DNA of 55,093 bases from Clostridia bacterium (GCA_017410505.1 JAFQQR010000024.1:1-55093), one strand, 5' to 3'. Positions 44,613 through 53,989 are shown, numbered from the stretch's first letter. Notes: a model not told the origin generated them from the sequence alone. Translations and numbers: made by a program.

Positions 44613-45278
44613 ATGGTAATTATTATGTTAGGGGCACCTGGAACAGGAAAAGGAACTGTTGCTGTGCTATTACAAGAGAAACTAGGAATTAAACAAGTAT
44701 CTACAGGAGATATATTTAGAAAAAATATGAAAGAAGGAACAGAATTAGGAGTTTTAGCAGAAAAATATATATCAAAAGGTAATTTAGTACCGGATGATGT
44801 GACAATAAAAATAGTAGAAGATAGATTAGATCAGCCAGATGTAGAAAATGGAGTTATATTAGATGGTTTTCCAAGAACAGTAAAACAAGCAGAGGAATTA
44901 GATAAGATTTTGGCAAAAAGAGGAAAAAAAGTAGATAAAGTAATTAATTTAACAACACCAGATGAAGAAATTATAGAAAGAATTGTAAATAGAAGAGTAT
45001 GTTCAAATCAAGAATGTAAGGCAGTATATAATTTAGTATTAAATCCACCAAAACAAGAAAATCTTTGTGATAAATGTGGTTCTAAATTAGTTACAAGAAA
45101 AGATGATACAGAAGAAACTGTAAGAAAAAGACTTGCAAATTATTTCGAACAAACAAGCCCATTAGTTGAATATTATGAAAAACAAGGTAATTTATTAACA
45201 GAATTAGTTAGTAAATCAATAAATAAATTGGGAAAAGATGTTGCTGAAGATGTTGTAAGTCAATTAAAAAAAGATTAA
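44613..45278 (+). CDS. adk: Adenylate kinase
   Basis: 221 aa, interconverts ATP+AMP and ADP. P-loop LGAPGTGKGT, AMP-site STGDIFRKN and LDGFPRTVKQAEEL are present. The LID carries four Cys (CSNQEC and CDKC, about residues 130-155), the zinc form common in Gram-positives. SD AAGGAGAG. A 143-bp gap after secY holds GATATGATTTTATCATATC and a second hairpin near 44524-44570. Confidence 0.95.
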   Translation: MVIIMLGAPGTGKGTVAVLLQEKLGIKQVSTGDIFRKNMKEGTELGVLAEKYISKGNLVPDDVTIKIVEDRLDQPDVENGVILDGFPRTVKQAEELDKILAKRGKKVDKVINLTTPDEEIIERIVNRRVCSNQECKAVYNLVLNPPKQENLCDKCGSKLVTRKDDTEETVRKRLANYFEQTSPLVEYYEKQGNLLTELVSKSINKLGKDVAEDVVSQLKKD

Positions 45279-45302
45279 ATCTCAAAAAGGAGATGAATTA
45301 AA

Positions 45303-46079
45303 TTGGTGACAATAAAATCAAAAAAAGAAATAGAATTAATGAAACAAGCTTGTAAAGTTGTAGCATTAACATATCAAGAATTAGAAAAACATATAAAACC
45401 AGGGATATCAACATTAGAATTAGACCAAATTGCAGAGAAGACAATGAGAAATTTAGGTGCAATACCAGCTCAAAAAGGATATAATCCAGGAATAAAAGGA
45501 ATACCTGAATTTCCTGCATCAATATGTGTATCTATAAATGATGAGGTTATACACGGAATTCCTTCAAAATATAGAATTTTAAAAGAAGGAGATGTTGTAA
45601 GTGTTGATACAGTAGCTTTAAAAAATGGATTTAATGGAGATGCTGCAAGAACTTTTGTGGTTGGAAAAACTTCAAAAGAAAATCAGAGATTAATTGATGT
45701 TACAAAACAAGCATTTTTTGAAGGCATAAAATATGCAAAACCTGGATATAGAATTGGAGACGTATCACATGCTATAGGTGAGTATGTACGTTCACAAGGT
45801 TTTTCAGTTGTTAGAGAGTTCCAAGGACATGGAATTGGAAAAGAAATGCACGAAGATCCAGGGATACCAAATTACGGAAAAGCTGGTAGAGGAATAAGAT
45901 TAGAACCTGGTATGACATTAGCTGTTGAACCTATGGTAATTCAGGGAAAACCTAATATTTTAGAACTTGATGATGGTTGGACAATAGTAACAGAAGATGG
46001 AAGTATGGCAGCACATTATGAAAATACAATTTTAATTACAGAAAAAGAGCCAGAAATATTGACAATACTTGAAAAATAA
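45303..46079 (+). CDS. map: Methionine aminopeptidase, type I
   Basis: 258 aa, removes N-terminal Met. Metal ligands: Asp in VSVDTVALKNGFNGDAARTF (two), His in EFQGHGIGKEMHEDPG, Glu in LAVEPMV and the last Glu in GSMAAHYENTILIT. TTG start at 45303, 10 bp after AAGGAG (GTG 45306 is also possible). Confidence 0.96.
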   Translation: MVTIKSKKEIELMKQACKVVALTYQELEKHIKPGISTLELDQIAEKTMRNLGAIPAQKGYNPGIKGIPEFPASICVSINDEVIHGIPSKYRILKEGDVVSVDTVALKNGFNGDAARTFVVGKTSKENQRLIDVTKQAFFEGIKYAKPGYRIGDVSHAIGEYVRSQGFSVVREFQGHGIGKEMHEDPGIPNYGKAGRGIRLEPGMTLAVEPMVIQGKPNILELDDGWTIVTEDGSMAAHYENTILITEKEPEILTILEK

Positions 46080-46156
46080 TGTATAATATAGTAGTTATTA
46101 TTCAAATTGGAAAAGTTTGTATATAATAATAAATTGCTCTTATAGGAGGGGATATC

Positions 46157-46375
46157 TTGGCAAAGGAAGATGTTATAGAAGTAGAAGGAACGGTAGTAGA
46201 ATCATTACCAAATACAAATTTTAAAGTTGAACTTGAAAATGGACATCAAATATTAGCTCATATTTCAGGAAAACTTAGGATGAATTATATTAAAATTCTA
46301 CCAGGTGATAAAGTAAAAGTTGAACTTTCACCATATGACTTAACAAGAGGTCGTATAATCTGGAGAGCAAAATAA
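46157..46375 (+). CDS. infA: Translation initiation factor IF-1
   Basis: 72 aa OB fold. [20 protein letters not shown] and [20 protein letters not shown], and the end [13 protein letters not shown], are diagnostic. TTG start, 6 bp after AGGAGGG. Confidence 0.97.
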   Translation: MAKEDVIEVEGTVVESLPNTNFKVELENGHQILAHISGKLRMNYIKILPGDKVKVELSPYDLTRGRIIWRAK

Positions 46376-46452
46376 ATGGTTGTCTTATAGCTTTAGCAAT
46401 TAGAAACCATTATATACAAAAAATAAATTTTATTTATTTTTTGTAAACCAAT
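46374..46452 (+). repeat. Ribosomal-operon hairpin pair R8 (divergent copy)
   Basis: AATGGTT/AACCATT (46375-46381 with 46405-46411) starting at the infA stop codon, then ACAAAAAATAAA/TTTATTTTTTGT and the tail AAACCAATA. It has the same two-hairpin plan and 3' end, but no clear GA/GA core. Confidence 0.5.
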
Positions 46453-46521
46453 ATTTCAAAATTAACCCAAACATATAAATAAAAGCCTGAAAAGGGCTTA
46501 TTAAATAGGAGGTGCAAAAAC

Positions 46522-46635
46522 ATGAAAGTAAGACCATCAGTAAAAAAAATATGTGACAAATGCAAAGTAATAAAAAGAAAAGGGGTAATTAGAGTTATCT
46601 GTGAAAACCCTAAACATAAACAAAGACAAGGATAA
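46522..46635 (+). CDS. rpmJ: 50S ribosomal protein L36
   Basis: 37 aa. [20 protein letters not shown] then [13 protein letters not shown]; zinc ligands Cys11, Cys14, Cys27 and His32. SD AGGAGG. Confidence 0.97.
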   Translation: MKVRPSVKKICDKCKVIKRKGVIRVICENPKHKQRQG

Positions 46636-46643
46636 TTTAAATT

Positions 46644-46780
46644 AGCTTATAACACAAATAGGTAGCGGCTGTAAAATATATATTTTATAATATATATTAA
46701 CATATCAATTTGTGTTTATATATATGTCTTAAAAATATCTAAAGACCCAAAAGCATGGGTGCATTTCACCTTTAGAGAAA
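46644..46780 (+). repeat. Structured gap between rpmJ and rpsM
   Basis: AACACAAAT (46651) pairs with ATTTGTGTT (46711), with AATATATATT arms inside. A second unit CTAAAG...CTTTAG (46739-46776) encloses ACCCA/TGGGT. No ORF. Related in style to the other superoperon elements, but without the shared core. Confidence 0.45.
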
Positions 46781-46826
46781 GATAAAGACAACAAAATAAA
46801 GAAAAATTTTGGAGGTGCAAAATAAT

Positions 46827-47195
46827 ATGGCTCGTATAGCAGGAGTAGATCTACCTAAAGAAAAAAGAGTAGAAGTAGGACTTACATATATTTATGGAAT
46901 AGGATTAACAAGCTCTCAAAAAATTCTAGCAAAAGCTGGAATAAATCCAGATACTAGAGTAAAAGACTTAACTGATGATGAAGTTAATAGCATAAGAAAG
47001 GTTATTGATGAATCATATGTAGTTGAAGGTGATTTAAGAAGAGAAGTTGCTTTAAATATAAAAAGACTTACAGAAATAGGATGCTACAGAGGATTAAGAC
47101 ATAGAAGAGGATTACCTGTAAGAGGACAAAGAACAAAAACAAACGCAAGAACAAGAAAAGGTCCTAGAAAATTAGTAAGCAAAAGTAAAAAATAA
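46827..47195 (+). CDS. rpsM: 30S ribosomal protein S13
   Basis: 122 aa, in the 30S head contacting t[43 protein letters not shown] and [11 protein letters not shown] are diagnostic. Start at the ATG after GGAGG (8-10 bp). Confidence 0.97.
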   Translation: MARIAGVDLPKEKRVEVGLTYIYGIGLTSSQKILAKAGINPDTRVKDLTDDEVNSIRKVIDESYVVEGDLRREVALNIKRLTEIGCYRGLRHRRGLPVRGQRTKTNARTRKGPRKLVSKSKK

Positions 47196-47257
47196 AATTG
47201 ATTACAATCGGCATTTTGCATATTTTTGCAATATACCAATTCTAATCAATTTTCCAA
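47194..47257 (+). repeat. Hairpin (AAAATTGATTA class) between rpsM and rpsK
   Basis: AAAATTGATTA (47195-47205) pairs with TAATCAATTTT (47244-47255 area), with GGCATTTTGC/GCAATATACC inside. It begins in the rpsM stop codon. Outer stem is almost the same as at 40457. Confidence 0.65.
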
Positions 47258-47306
47258 AAATAGAGAAAACATCATTTTATTAAAAATGAAGGAGGGAATT
47301 TTAGAA

Positions 47307-47702
47307 ATGGCTAATAAAACAACAAGAAAACCAGTAGCTAGAAGAAATAGAAAAAACATTGAAAAAGGAGCAGCACATATTCATTCTAGTTTTAACAATA
47401 CAATTGTTACAATAACAGATACACAAGGAAATGCAATTTCATGGGGAAGTGCTGGAGAATTAGGATTTAAAGGTTCAAGAAAAAGCACACCATTTGCTGC
47501 AGGACAAGTTGCAGAAACAGCAGCTAAAGCAGCTATGGAACATGGATTAAAATCAGTAGAAGTATATGTTAAAGGACCAGGAGCTGGAAGAGAAGCAGCA
47601 ATCAGAGCACTTCAAACAGCAGGTCTTGAAATAAGTGCAATAAAAGACGTAACACCAATACCACATAATGGATGTAGACCACCAAAAAGAAGAAGAGTTT
47701 AA
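47307..47702 (+). CDS. rpsK: 30S ribosomal protein S11
   Basis: 131 aa platform protein. [36 protein letters not shown] and [15 protein letters not shown] are diagnostic. Start at the ATG after GGAGGG; the longer frame from 47226 runs through a hairpin and has no SD. Confidence 0.97.
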   Translation: MANKTTRKPVARRNRKNIEKGAAHIHSSFNNTIVTITDTQGNAISWGSAGELGFKGSRKSTPFAAGQVAETAAKAAMEHGLKSVEVYVKGPGAGREAAIRALQTAGLEISAIKDVTPIPHNGCRPPKRRRV

Positions 47703-47781
47703 TTTAGTCGTTAGCGAGGAAACGAGCTTTACGGAAAATTTATGCAAAAAACACACAAAGTGTTTTATTGTAAACCTTAAA
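47699..47781 (+). repeat. Ribosomal-operon two-hairpin element R7
   Basis: AATTT/AAATT (47701-47705 with 47736-47740), CGT/ACG, GC/GC, tandem GA (47716-47717) opposite GA (47724-47725) closed by the GNRA-type G-GAAA-C. Second hairpin AAAACAC/GTGTTTT after TTATGC, ending TGTAAACCTTAA. The rpsK stop codon is part of the first stem. Confidence 0.78.
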
Positions 47782-47803
47782 GAATATTGAAAGGAGTATA
47801 AAA

Positions 47804-48430
47804 ATGGCAAGATATAAAGATGAACAATGTCGTAGATGCCGTAGAGAAGGACAAAAGTTGTTCTTAAAAGGTTCTAGATGCTATACAGATAAATGTAGTA
47901 TATCAAGAAGAAATTATGCACCAGGACAACATGGACAAAAAAGAGCAAAACTTTCTGAATACGGAACACAATTAAGAGAAAAACAAAAAACAAAAGCATA
48001 TTATGGAGTTGGAGAAAAACAATTCAGAAAATATTTTGAAATGGCTTCAAATAAAAAAGGTGTAACAGGTGAAAATCTATTACAAATATTAGAAAGTAGA
48101 TTAGATAATGTTGTATACAGATTAGGATTTGGAACATCTAGAGCACAAGCAAGACAATTTGTAAACCATGGACAATTTGAAGTAAATGGTAAAAAAGTAG
48201 ATATACCATCTTACTTAGTAAAAGCAGGAGATGTAGTAACTGTTAGAGAAAGTAAAAAAGATAATGTTACATTAAAAATAAATGTTGAAGAAAATTCAGC
48301 TAGACCAGTTCCTGCTTGGTTAGAAAGAAATGATGCAGAACTAAGTGGTAAAGTAATTAGATTATCAACTAGAGAAGATATAGATCTTCCAATAGAAGAA
48401 CATTTAATAGTAGAGCTTTACTCAAAATAA
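47804..48430 (+). CDS. rpsD: 30S ribosomal protein S4 (zinc form)
   Basis: 208 aa, primary 16S rRNA binder. Four Cys at 9, 12, 26 and 31 (CRRCRREG...RCYTDKC) form the zinc site of the C+ type. The S4 RNA-binding domain has [20 protein letters not shown] and [22 protein letters not shown]. Confidence 0.97.
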   Translation: MARYKDEQCRRCRREGQKLFLKGSRCYTDKCSISRRNYAPGQHGQKRAKLSEYGTQLREKQKTKAYYGVGEKQFRKYFEMASNKKGVTGENLLQILESRLDNVVYRLGFGTSRAQARQFVNHGQFEVNGKKVDIPSYLVKAGDVVTVRESKKDNVTLKINVEENSARPVPAWLERNDAELSGKVIRLSTREDIDLPIEEHLIVELYSK

Positions 48431-48539
48431 TAGTTTTTAAAAGTAAGTGTAAAGGTTTAGTCAAAACTTTAAAATTTTACTTAAGAAACTTATGAAGTTT
48501 TTAAAGAGTTTGAGAGAAATCTCAATTTAGGAGGTAAAA

Positions 48540-49487
48540 ATGATAGAATTTGAAAAGCCAAATATTGAATGTCTAGAGATTGATGAAACAAATAATTATG
48601 CTAAATTTGTATGTGAACCATTAGAAAGAGGATATGGTGTAACAATAGGAAATTCACTAAGAAGAATCTTACTTTCATCACTTCCAGGATGTGCTATAAT
48701 AAGTGCAAAAATAGATGGGGTATTACATGAATTTTCTACAATACCAAATGTAGTTGAAGATGTACCAGAATTAATAGTTAATTTAAAAAATATAAGATTA
48801 AAATTTGACGGAAATGAAGAAAAAGTATTAAGAATAGACTTCAAAGGTGAAGGAGAAGTTACAGCTGGTGATATAAAAACAGATGGAACAGTAGAAATAC
48901 TAAACCCTGACTTACATATAGCAACAGTTTCAGAAGGTGGAAGCCTTGTAATAGAAATGGTTGCAGATAGAGGAAGAGGATATAATTCATCTGAAAAAAA
49001 TAAAAAAGCAAATCAAGACATATCTGTACTTCCAATTGATTCAATTTACACACCTGTTAAAAAAGTAAATTATCAAGTAGAAAATACTAGAGTTGGTCAA
49101 ACAGTAGACTATGATAAACTAGTAATAGAAGTATGGACAGATGGAAGTTTAAAAGCACATGAAGCTTTAAGTTTAGCTGCAAAAGTAATGACAGGACATT
49201 TAGAATTATTTATAGATTTATCAGAAACAACTAAAAATACACAAATAATGGTTGAAAAAGAAGAGTCTAAAAAAGAAAAAGTTCTAGAAATGTCAATCGA
49301 AGAATTAGAATTATCAGTTAGATCATACAATTGTTTAAAAAGAGCAAATATATCAACTGTTGAAGATTTAATAAATAAATCTGAAACAGAAATGATGAAA
49401 GTTAGAAACTTAGGTAAAAAATCTTTCGATGAGGTAACAGCAAAATTACATTCATTAGGCTTAGACTTTGCACAAGAAGAAGAGTAA
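48540..49487 (+). CDS. rpoA: RNA polymerase subunit alpha
   Basis: 315 aa. N-terminal assembly domain with [20 protein letters not shown]; the C-terminal domain from about residue 245 ([20 protein letters not shown] and [16 protein letters not shown]) binds UP elements and regulators. SD AGGAGG. The 109-bp gap upstream has an AAGTAAG/CTTAAG-type stem and GAGTTTGAGAGAAATCTC. Confidence 0.97.
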   Translation: MIEFEKPNIECLEIDETNNYAKFVCEPLERGYGVTIGNSLRRILLSSLPGCAIISAKIDGVLHEFSTIPNVVEDVPELIVNLKNIRLKFDGNEEKVLRIDFKGEGEVTAGDIKTDGTVEILNPDLHIATVSEGGSLVIEMVADRGRGYNSSEKNKKANQDISVLPIDSIYTPVKKVNYQVENTRVGQTVDYDKLVIEVWTDGSLKAHEALSLAAKVMTGHLELFIDLSETTKNTQIMVEKEESKKEKVLEMSIEELELSVRSYNCLKRANISTVEDLINKSETEMMKVRNLGKKSFDEVTAKLHSLGLDFAQEEE

Positions 49488-49549
49488 ATAAATACTAGAA
49501 TTAAAGAGAAGTAAATACTAAACATAAATTGAAAAGGAAGGTGAAAAAA

Positions 49550-50077
49550 TTGGCTACAAATAGAAAATTAGGTAGAACTACAGATATAAGAATGGCAATG
49601 TTAAAAAATTTAACAACAGATCTATTAGTACATGGAAAAGTTGAAACAACATTACCTAGAGCCAAAGAAGTAAAAGCAATAGCTGATAGTATCATATCAC
49701 TTGCAATAAAAGAAAAAGACAATTTTGAAGAAGTAGAAGTAAAAGTTGTTAAAGCAAAATTAGACTCAAAAGGTAATAAAGTAACAGAATTAGTAAAAAG
49801 CAAAAATGGTAAAGAATATTTAAAAGTAGTAAAAGAAGAAACTACTGAAAAAAGACAAAAAGATATGCCATCTAGATTAAATGCAAGAAGAAAAATGATG
49901 AGAAAATTAAACAAAGTAAAAGATGCAGATGGTAAAAATATAGATGTACCAGCAAAATTATTCAATGAAATAGCACCTAAATATGCAGGTAAAAACGTAG
50001 GTGGATATACAAGAATTGTAAAAGCTGGACCAAGAAGAGGAGATGCAGCAGAAGTTGCTATATTACAATTAATATAA
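49550..50077 (+). CDS. rplQ: 50S ribosomal protein L17 with an internal insertion
   Basis: 175 aa, TTG start placed 9 bp after AAGGAAGG. The ends are normal: ATNRKLGRTTDIRMAMLKNL and LFNEIAPKYAGKNVGGYTRI with GPRRGDAAEVAIL. Between them (about residues 60-110) is an insertion of roughly 45-50 residues rich in K, V and E (VEVKVVKAKLDSKGNKVTEL), which is absent from the usual 112-127-aa L17. Last gene of the superoperon. Confidence 0.95.
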   Translation: MATNRKLGRTTDIRMAMLKNLTTDLLVHGKVETTLPRAKEVKAIADSIISLAIKEKDNFEEVEVKVVKAKLDSKGNKVTELVKSKNGKEYLKVVKEETTEKRQKDMPSRLNARRKMMRKLNKVKDADGKNIDVPAKLFNEIAPKYAGKNVGGYTRIVKAGPRRGDAAEVAILQLI

Positions 50078-50083
50078 TGTTCT

Positions 50084-50131
50084 TTTTGGGACGCTTCTGT
50101 TTGGGACATTTGATAAGATCCCAAATTTAGA
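50084..50131. repeat. TTTGGGAC repeat cluster after rplQ
   Basis: TTTTTGGGAC, TTTGGGAC and the inverted GATCCCAAATTT occur within 48 bp and can pair. It resembles the GGGACAGT repeats elsewhere in the window. Confidence 0.45.
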
Positions 50132-50132
50132 G

Positions 50133-50158
50133 AAAAAGATGTGAAAACATCTTTTTTT
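50133..50158 (+). terminator. Terminator of the ribosomal superoperon
   Basis: AAAAAGATGT, loop GAAA, ACATCTTTTTTT. A clear stem with a GNRA loop and T run. Confidence 0.88.
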
Positions 50159-50191
50159 ATTATATATTTAGTAAAAGTCAAGGTGAATCTA

Positions 50192-50698
50192 ATGAAAAAT
50201 CAAGAAGCTATACAATATGAAATAATATATTCAAAAATAAAAAATGTATACATTCAAATAAAAGATGGAAAAGTATTTATCAAAGCACCAAAAAGAATAT
50301 CTAAGAAAGAACTAGAAAAAATAATATATCAAAAATCGGATTGGATTCAAAAGAGGTTAGAAAACTCACAACAAAAGCAAGAAAGAAAAAAATTATATAC
50401 AGAAGAACAGTTTAAACAAGTAGTAGAAAAAAATGCAAAAGAATTAATACAAAAAACAGGATTAATTCCAAACAAAATAAGAATAAGAGATATAAAATAT
50501 GCATGGGGAAGTTGTTCAAATAATAAAAATATAACAATAAATTTTAAATTAATAAAGTATAGTGAAGAAGTAATAAGATATGTAATATTACATGAAATAT
50601 GTCATATAAGATATATGAATCATTCAAAAGATTTTTGGAATCTAGTAAGACATTATATGCCAAATTATAAACAAGTAAAAAAAGAATTGATTATATAG
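50192..50698 (+). CDS. YgjP-like metallopeptidase domain protein (DUF45/M48-like)
   Basis: 168 aa. The metal site HEICHIRYMNHSKDFW gives HExxH plus a downstream His, and the upstream WGSCSNNKNITINFKLIKY block is the family signature. N-terminus is a small beta domain (VYIQIKDGKVFIKAPKRIS). Probably cytosolic; natural substrate unknown. Start at the ATG after AAGGTGA; the longer frame begins inside the upstream terminator. Confidence 0.87.
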   Translation: MKNQEAIQYEIIYSKIKNVYIQIKDGKVFIKAPKRISKKELEKIIYQKSDWIQKRLENSQQKQERKKLYTEEQFKQVVEKNAKELIQKTGLIPNKIRIRDIKYAWGSCSNNKNITINFKLIKYSEEVIRYVILHEICHIRYMNHSKDFWNLVRHYMPNYKQVKKELII

Positions 50699-50749
50699 AA
50701 TAAAAAGTAAGTTCTAAGTTCATAATAAGAGAGAAAGTGAGGAATTATT

Positions 50750-51184
50750 ATGAATTTAGAACAAATTTTAAATGAATTATTGGCGGACTTAAATGTGTTT
50801 TATCGTAAATTGCAAAATTATCATTGGAATGTGGAAGGGAGAGATTTTTTTATAGCACATACAAAATTAGAAGAATTGTATGATGAGATAAATAAGTCAA
50901 TAGATGAAATAGCAGAACATATTTTAATTTTAGGAGGACAACCTTTAGGAACGCTAAAAGATTATTTAGAAATATCAACTATAAAAGAAGCTGAGAATAA
51001 AAAAGTAAAATCAGATGAAGTATATAGTAACTTAATTACTGATTTTGAATTATTGTTAAAAAAATCTGTTGAAATAAAAGAAGAAGCAGATAAAGAAAAT
51101 GAATATTCAACGTCATCATTAATTGACGAATATATTTTACAATATGGAAAATATATTTGGATGTTAAAACATACAATGGCATAA
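50750..51184 (+). CDS. dps: Dps/ferritin-like DNA-protection protein
   Basis: 144 aa four-helix protein that stores iron at a dimer-interface ferroxidase site. The site residues are in NYHWNVEGRDFF (His), H-x3-LEELYDE and IDEIAEHILILGG (Asp, Glu). It lacks an N-terminal basic tail, so DNA binding is uncertain. Weak SD GTGAGGA. Protects against peroxide in relatives (family knowledge). Confidence 0.9.
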   Translation: MNLEQILNELLADLNVFYRKLQNYHWNVEGRDFFIAHTKLEELYDEINKSIDEIAEHILILGGQPLGTLKDYLEISTIKEAENKKVKSDEVYSNLITDFELLLKKSVEIKEEADKENEYSTSSLIDEYILQYGKYIWMLKHTMA

Positions 51185-51238
51185 TTTAAATCACCTAAAT
51201 TTAATAAATGCATATAATAAACCATAGGAGGCTATGAA

Positions 51239-51592
51239 ATGTTGGAGTTTGTATTGAGAACAATATTTTGGACATTGGCCATTTATGGTTTATTTGAAAT
51301 TATAAAGAATATTATATATATAAGTACATATACAAAATTTAGGTCGGATGGAATTTATGTAATAATTGCAGTAAAAAATCAGGAAGAGAAAATAGAAGGT
51401 TTTTTGCGTTCAATATTATTTAAAATTTTATATGGGAGAGAAGAGTATTTAAAAAATATAATTGTTGCTGATTTACAATCAACGGATAGTACAAAGGAGA
51501 TTGCTAAGAGGCTTTCAAAGGATTATGATGTATTAAAAGTGTTGAGTTGGAAAGATTGTAAGGAAATAATTGATAATGTGGATGAAAATTAA
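51239..51592 (+). CDS. Small membrane-associated protein with GT-A-like strand pattern
   Basis: 117 aa. Residues 1-25 are hydrophobic (FVLRTIFWTLAIYGLFEII), then GIYVIIAVKNQEEKIEGFLRS, IIVADLQSTDSTKEIAKRL and DVLKVLSWKDCKEII follow. The middle resembles the first half of a glycosyltransferase family 2 fold (VAVKNQE...EGFLRS and DLQSTDST), but the catalytic part is absent. Function unknown. SD AGGAGG. It is located before recD2. Confidence 0.65.
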   Translation: MLEFVLRTIFWTLAIYGLFEIIKNIIYISTYTKFRSDGIYVIIAVKNQEEKIEGFLRSILFKILYGREEYLKNIIVADLQSTDSTKEIAKRLSKDYDVLKVLSWKDCKEIIDNVDEN

Positions 51593-51659
51593 TGAATTTT
51601 TGATTGAAAACAACTATTATTTATGATAAACTAAGAAAAATAAAAAACAGGAGAAATAA

Positions 51660-53928
51660 ATGGAAATAACAGGAGAAATTATTGATATTATATATCAAAA
51701 TGAAATAAATAGTTATACAATAGCAGTATTTGAAACAGAAGAAGAAGAAACAACAATAGTAGGATATTTACCATTTGTAAAAAGTGGAGATGAATTAAAA
51801 GTAACAGGAAAATTTGTAGAACACAAAGATTATGGAAGACAATTTAAAGTAGAAACCTTTGAAAAATTAATGCCACAAACCTTAGGGGCATTAGAGAAAT
51901 ATTTAGCAAACGGAAATGTAAAAGGGATAGGTGAAGCAACTGCCAAAAGAATAATCAAAAAATTTGGAGAAGACACAATAAATGTATTTAAATTTGAGCC
52001 AGAAAGACTTGCAGAAATAAAAGGAATATCAGAAAATAAAGCAAAAGAAATGGCCGAAAGTTTTTTAGAAAATTGGGAAGTATGGCAAATAGTAGGATTT
52101 TTAGAAAGATTTGGAATTGGGGCAGAGCATGCCAAGAAAATTTATGATTTATTAGGAATAAATGCAATAGAAGAAATAGAATCTAATCCATATATACTAA
52201 TAGACATGGCAAGAGGAGTAGATTTTAAACAAATAGATGAAATGGCATTAGAGCTAGGAATAAGTTATGATAATCAAAAAAGAGTAGAAAGTGGAATAAA
52301 ATATGGACTAATAAAAGCAACGTATAATGGGCATTCGTGTGTAATAAAAGAAAATCTAATTGAATTTGTAATTTCATTATTAGATGTAACAGCAGAAAAT
52401 GTTGAAGATAATTTGATAAATTTAAAAGTAAAAAATGAAATTGTTATAGAGGAAAGAGAAAATATTCAATGGATATATTTAGAAAATTTCTTTAAAGTTG
52501 AAGATGAAATTGCAAAATGGTTAATAAGATTAGATAAAAGTCCAAATATGAAGGAAATAAATAACATAAATACATTATTAAAGAAGATTGAAAAGAAATC
52601 AGAAATAGAATTATCAGAAAAACAGAAAGAAGCCATAAAAGCAATAAATAAAAATAATGTAACAATAATTACAGGAGGACCAGGAACAGGAAAAACTACA
52701 ATCATAAAAACAATAATAGAATTATATGAAGAAAAGAATAAAAAAGTAGTATTAACAGCGCCAACAGGAAGAGCTGCAAAAAAAATGACAGAGGCTACAG
52801 ATAGAGAAGCTTCAACATTACACAGATTGTTATGTATTGGTAAATTAGATGATGAAGGAATATATGCTAAAAATAATGACTATAAAGGCGAGCCAATAGA
52901 TGCAGACTTAATAGTAGTAGATGAGTTATCGATGGTAGATATGTTTGTAATGAATTATTTGTTAAAATGTATATATCAAGGAACAAAATTAATATTAGTA
53001 GGAGATATTGACCAATTACCATCAGTAGGACCAGGAAGTGTACTAAAAGACTTAATTAATTCAGAAGTTATAAATACAGTAAAATTAGACAAAATATTTA
53101 GACAAGCTGCGAAAAGTAAAATTATTTTAAATGCACACAGAGTAAATAATGGGCAAGCTTTTATTCAAAATGGAGATGAAGATATAGAAGAAGATACAAA
53201 GCAAGATTTCTTTTTTATAAGACAAAATTCAACAGATAAAATGTTGCAAGAAGTAATAAGTTTATCTAATGGAAGATTAGAAAATTTTGGTAACTATGAC
53301 TTTTTTAAAAACATACAAGTATTGACACCAACAAAAAAAGGACCATTAGGAACGAGAGAATTGAACAAAGCATTACAATCAGTATTAAATTCAAATCTAG
53401 AAGAATTACCAGAAAAAACAGTTGGAGGAGTAGTATATAGAGTTGGCGATAGAATAATGCAGATAAAAAACAATTATGATATGACATGGGAAAGAAAAAG
53501 AAAAGCATCAACATCGATACAATTTTTAAAACCAGGAGAACAACTTGAGATGGGAACAGGAGTATTTAATGGTGAAATGGGAACAATACTTGAGATTGAC
53601 GAAAGAGAAAAGGTTATAAAAATACAATTTGATGATGAAAAAGTAGCATGGTATGAATATTCAGATTTAGAACAAATAGAACATAGTTATGCAATAACTA
53701 TACACAAAGCACAGCGGAAGTGAATTTGATGTAGTAATAATGTTAGTACCTGCATCAGCTCCAATGTTATTGACAAGGAATTTATTATATACAGGTATAA
53801 CAAGAGCCAAAAAGCTTCTTATTGTAATTGGAAGTGATAGAACTTTAAGTTATATGATACAAAATGTTGATAGTAAAAAGAGAAATACGGGTTTAGAGTT
53901 TAAAATGAGACAGTTGGGACAGTCCTAA
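51660..53928 (+). CDS. recD2: ATP-dependent RecD-like helicase RecD2, with +1 frameshift
   Basis: SF1B 5'-3' DNA helicase. N-terminal OB/HhH region (GNVKGIGEATAKRIIKKFG, GISENKAKEMAE), Walker A TGGPGTGKTT, TAPTGRAAKKM, Walker B VVDELSMVD, and GDIDQLPSVGPG are intact. Near the end, zero frame reads AITIHKAQ-RK-stop (53723) at the codon CGG 53715-53717; skipping the C restores the required HKAQGSEFDVVIMLVP and motif VI (LYTGITRAKKLLIVIG), ending at 53928. So the full protein is about 755 aa. It is either an assembly error, a recent mutation, or programmed frameshifting. The last residues (MRQLGQS) are encoded by a dispersed repeat. Confidence 0.88.
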
Positions 53929-53942
53929 TTTGTCTCATTTTT
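53904..53942. repeat. Dispersed GAGACAGTTGGGACAGT repeat, copy 2
   Basis: AAATGAGACAGTTGGGACAGT then CCTAATTTGTCTCATTTTT; the ends AAATGAGACA and TGTCTCATTT are complementary, and the T run makes it a possible terminator of recD2. It encodes the end of RecD2. Confidence 0.7.
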
Positions 53943-53989
53943 TGAGGAGGTTTTTGTCGAAAGATGCGATGAATTTTAATAAATAAATC

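Noticed and set aside
18642..53717. CGG reassigned to another amino acid or unassigned
   Set aside because: CGG encodes the conserved Arg in spoIIID RHIRGG and aligns with Arg in the duplicated gene at 3302, so simple reassignment does not fit; frameshifting or errors remain open.
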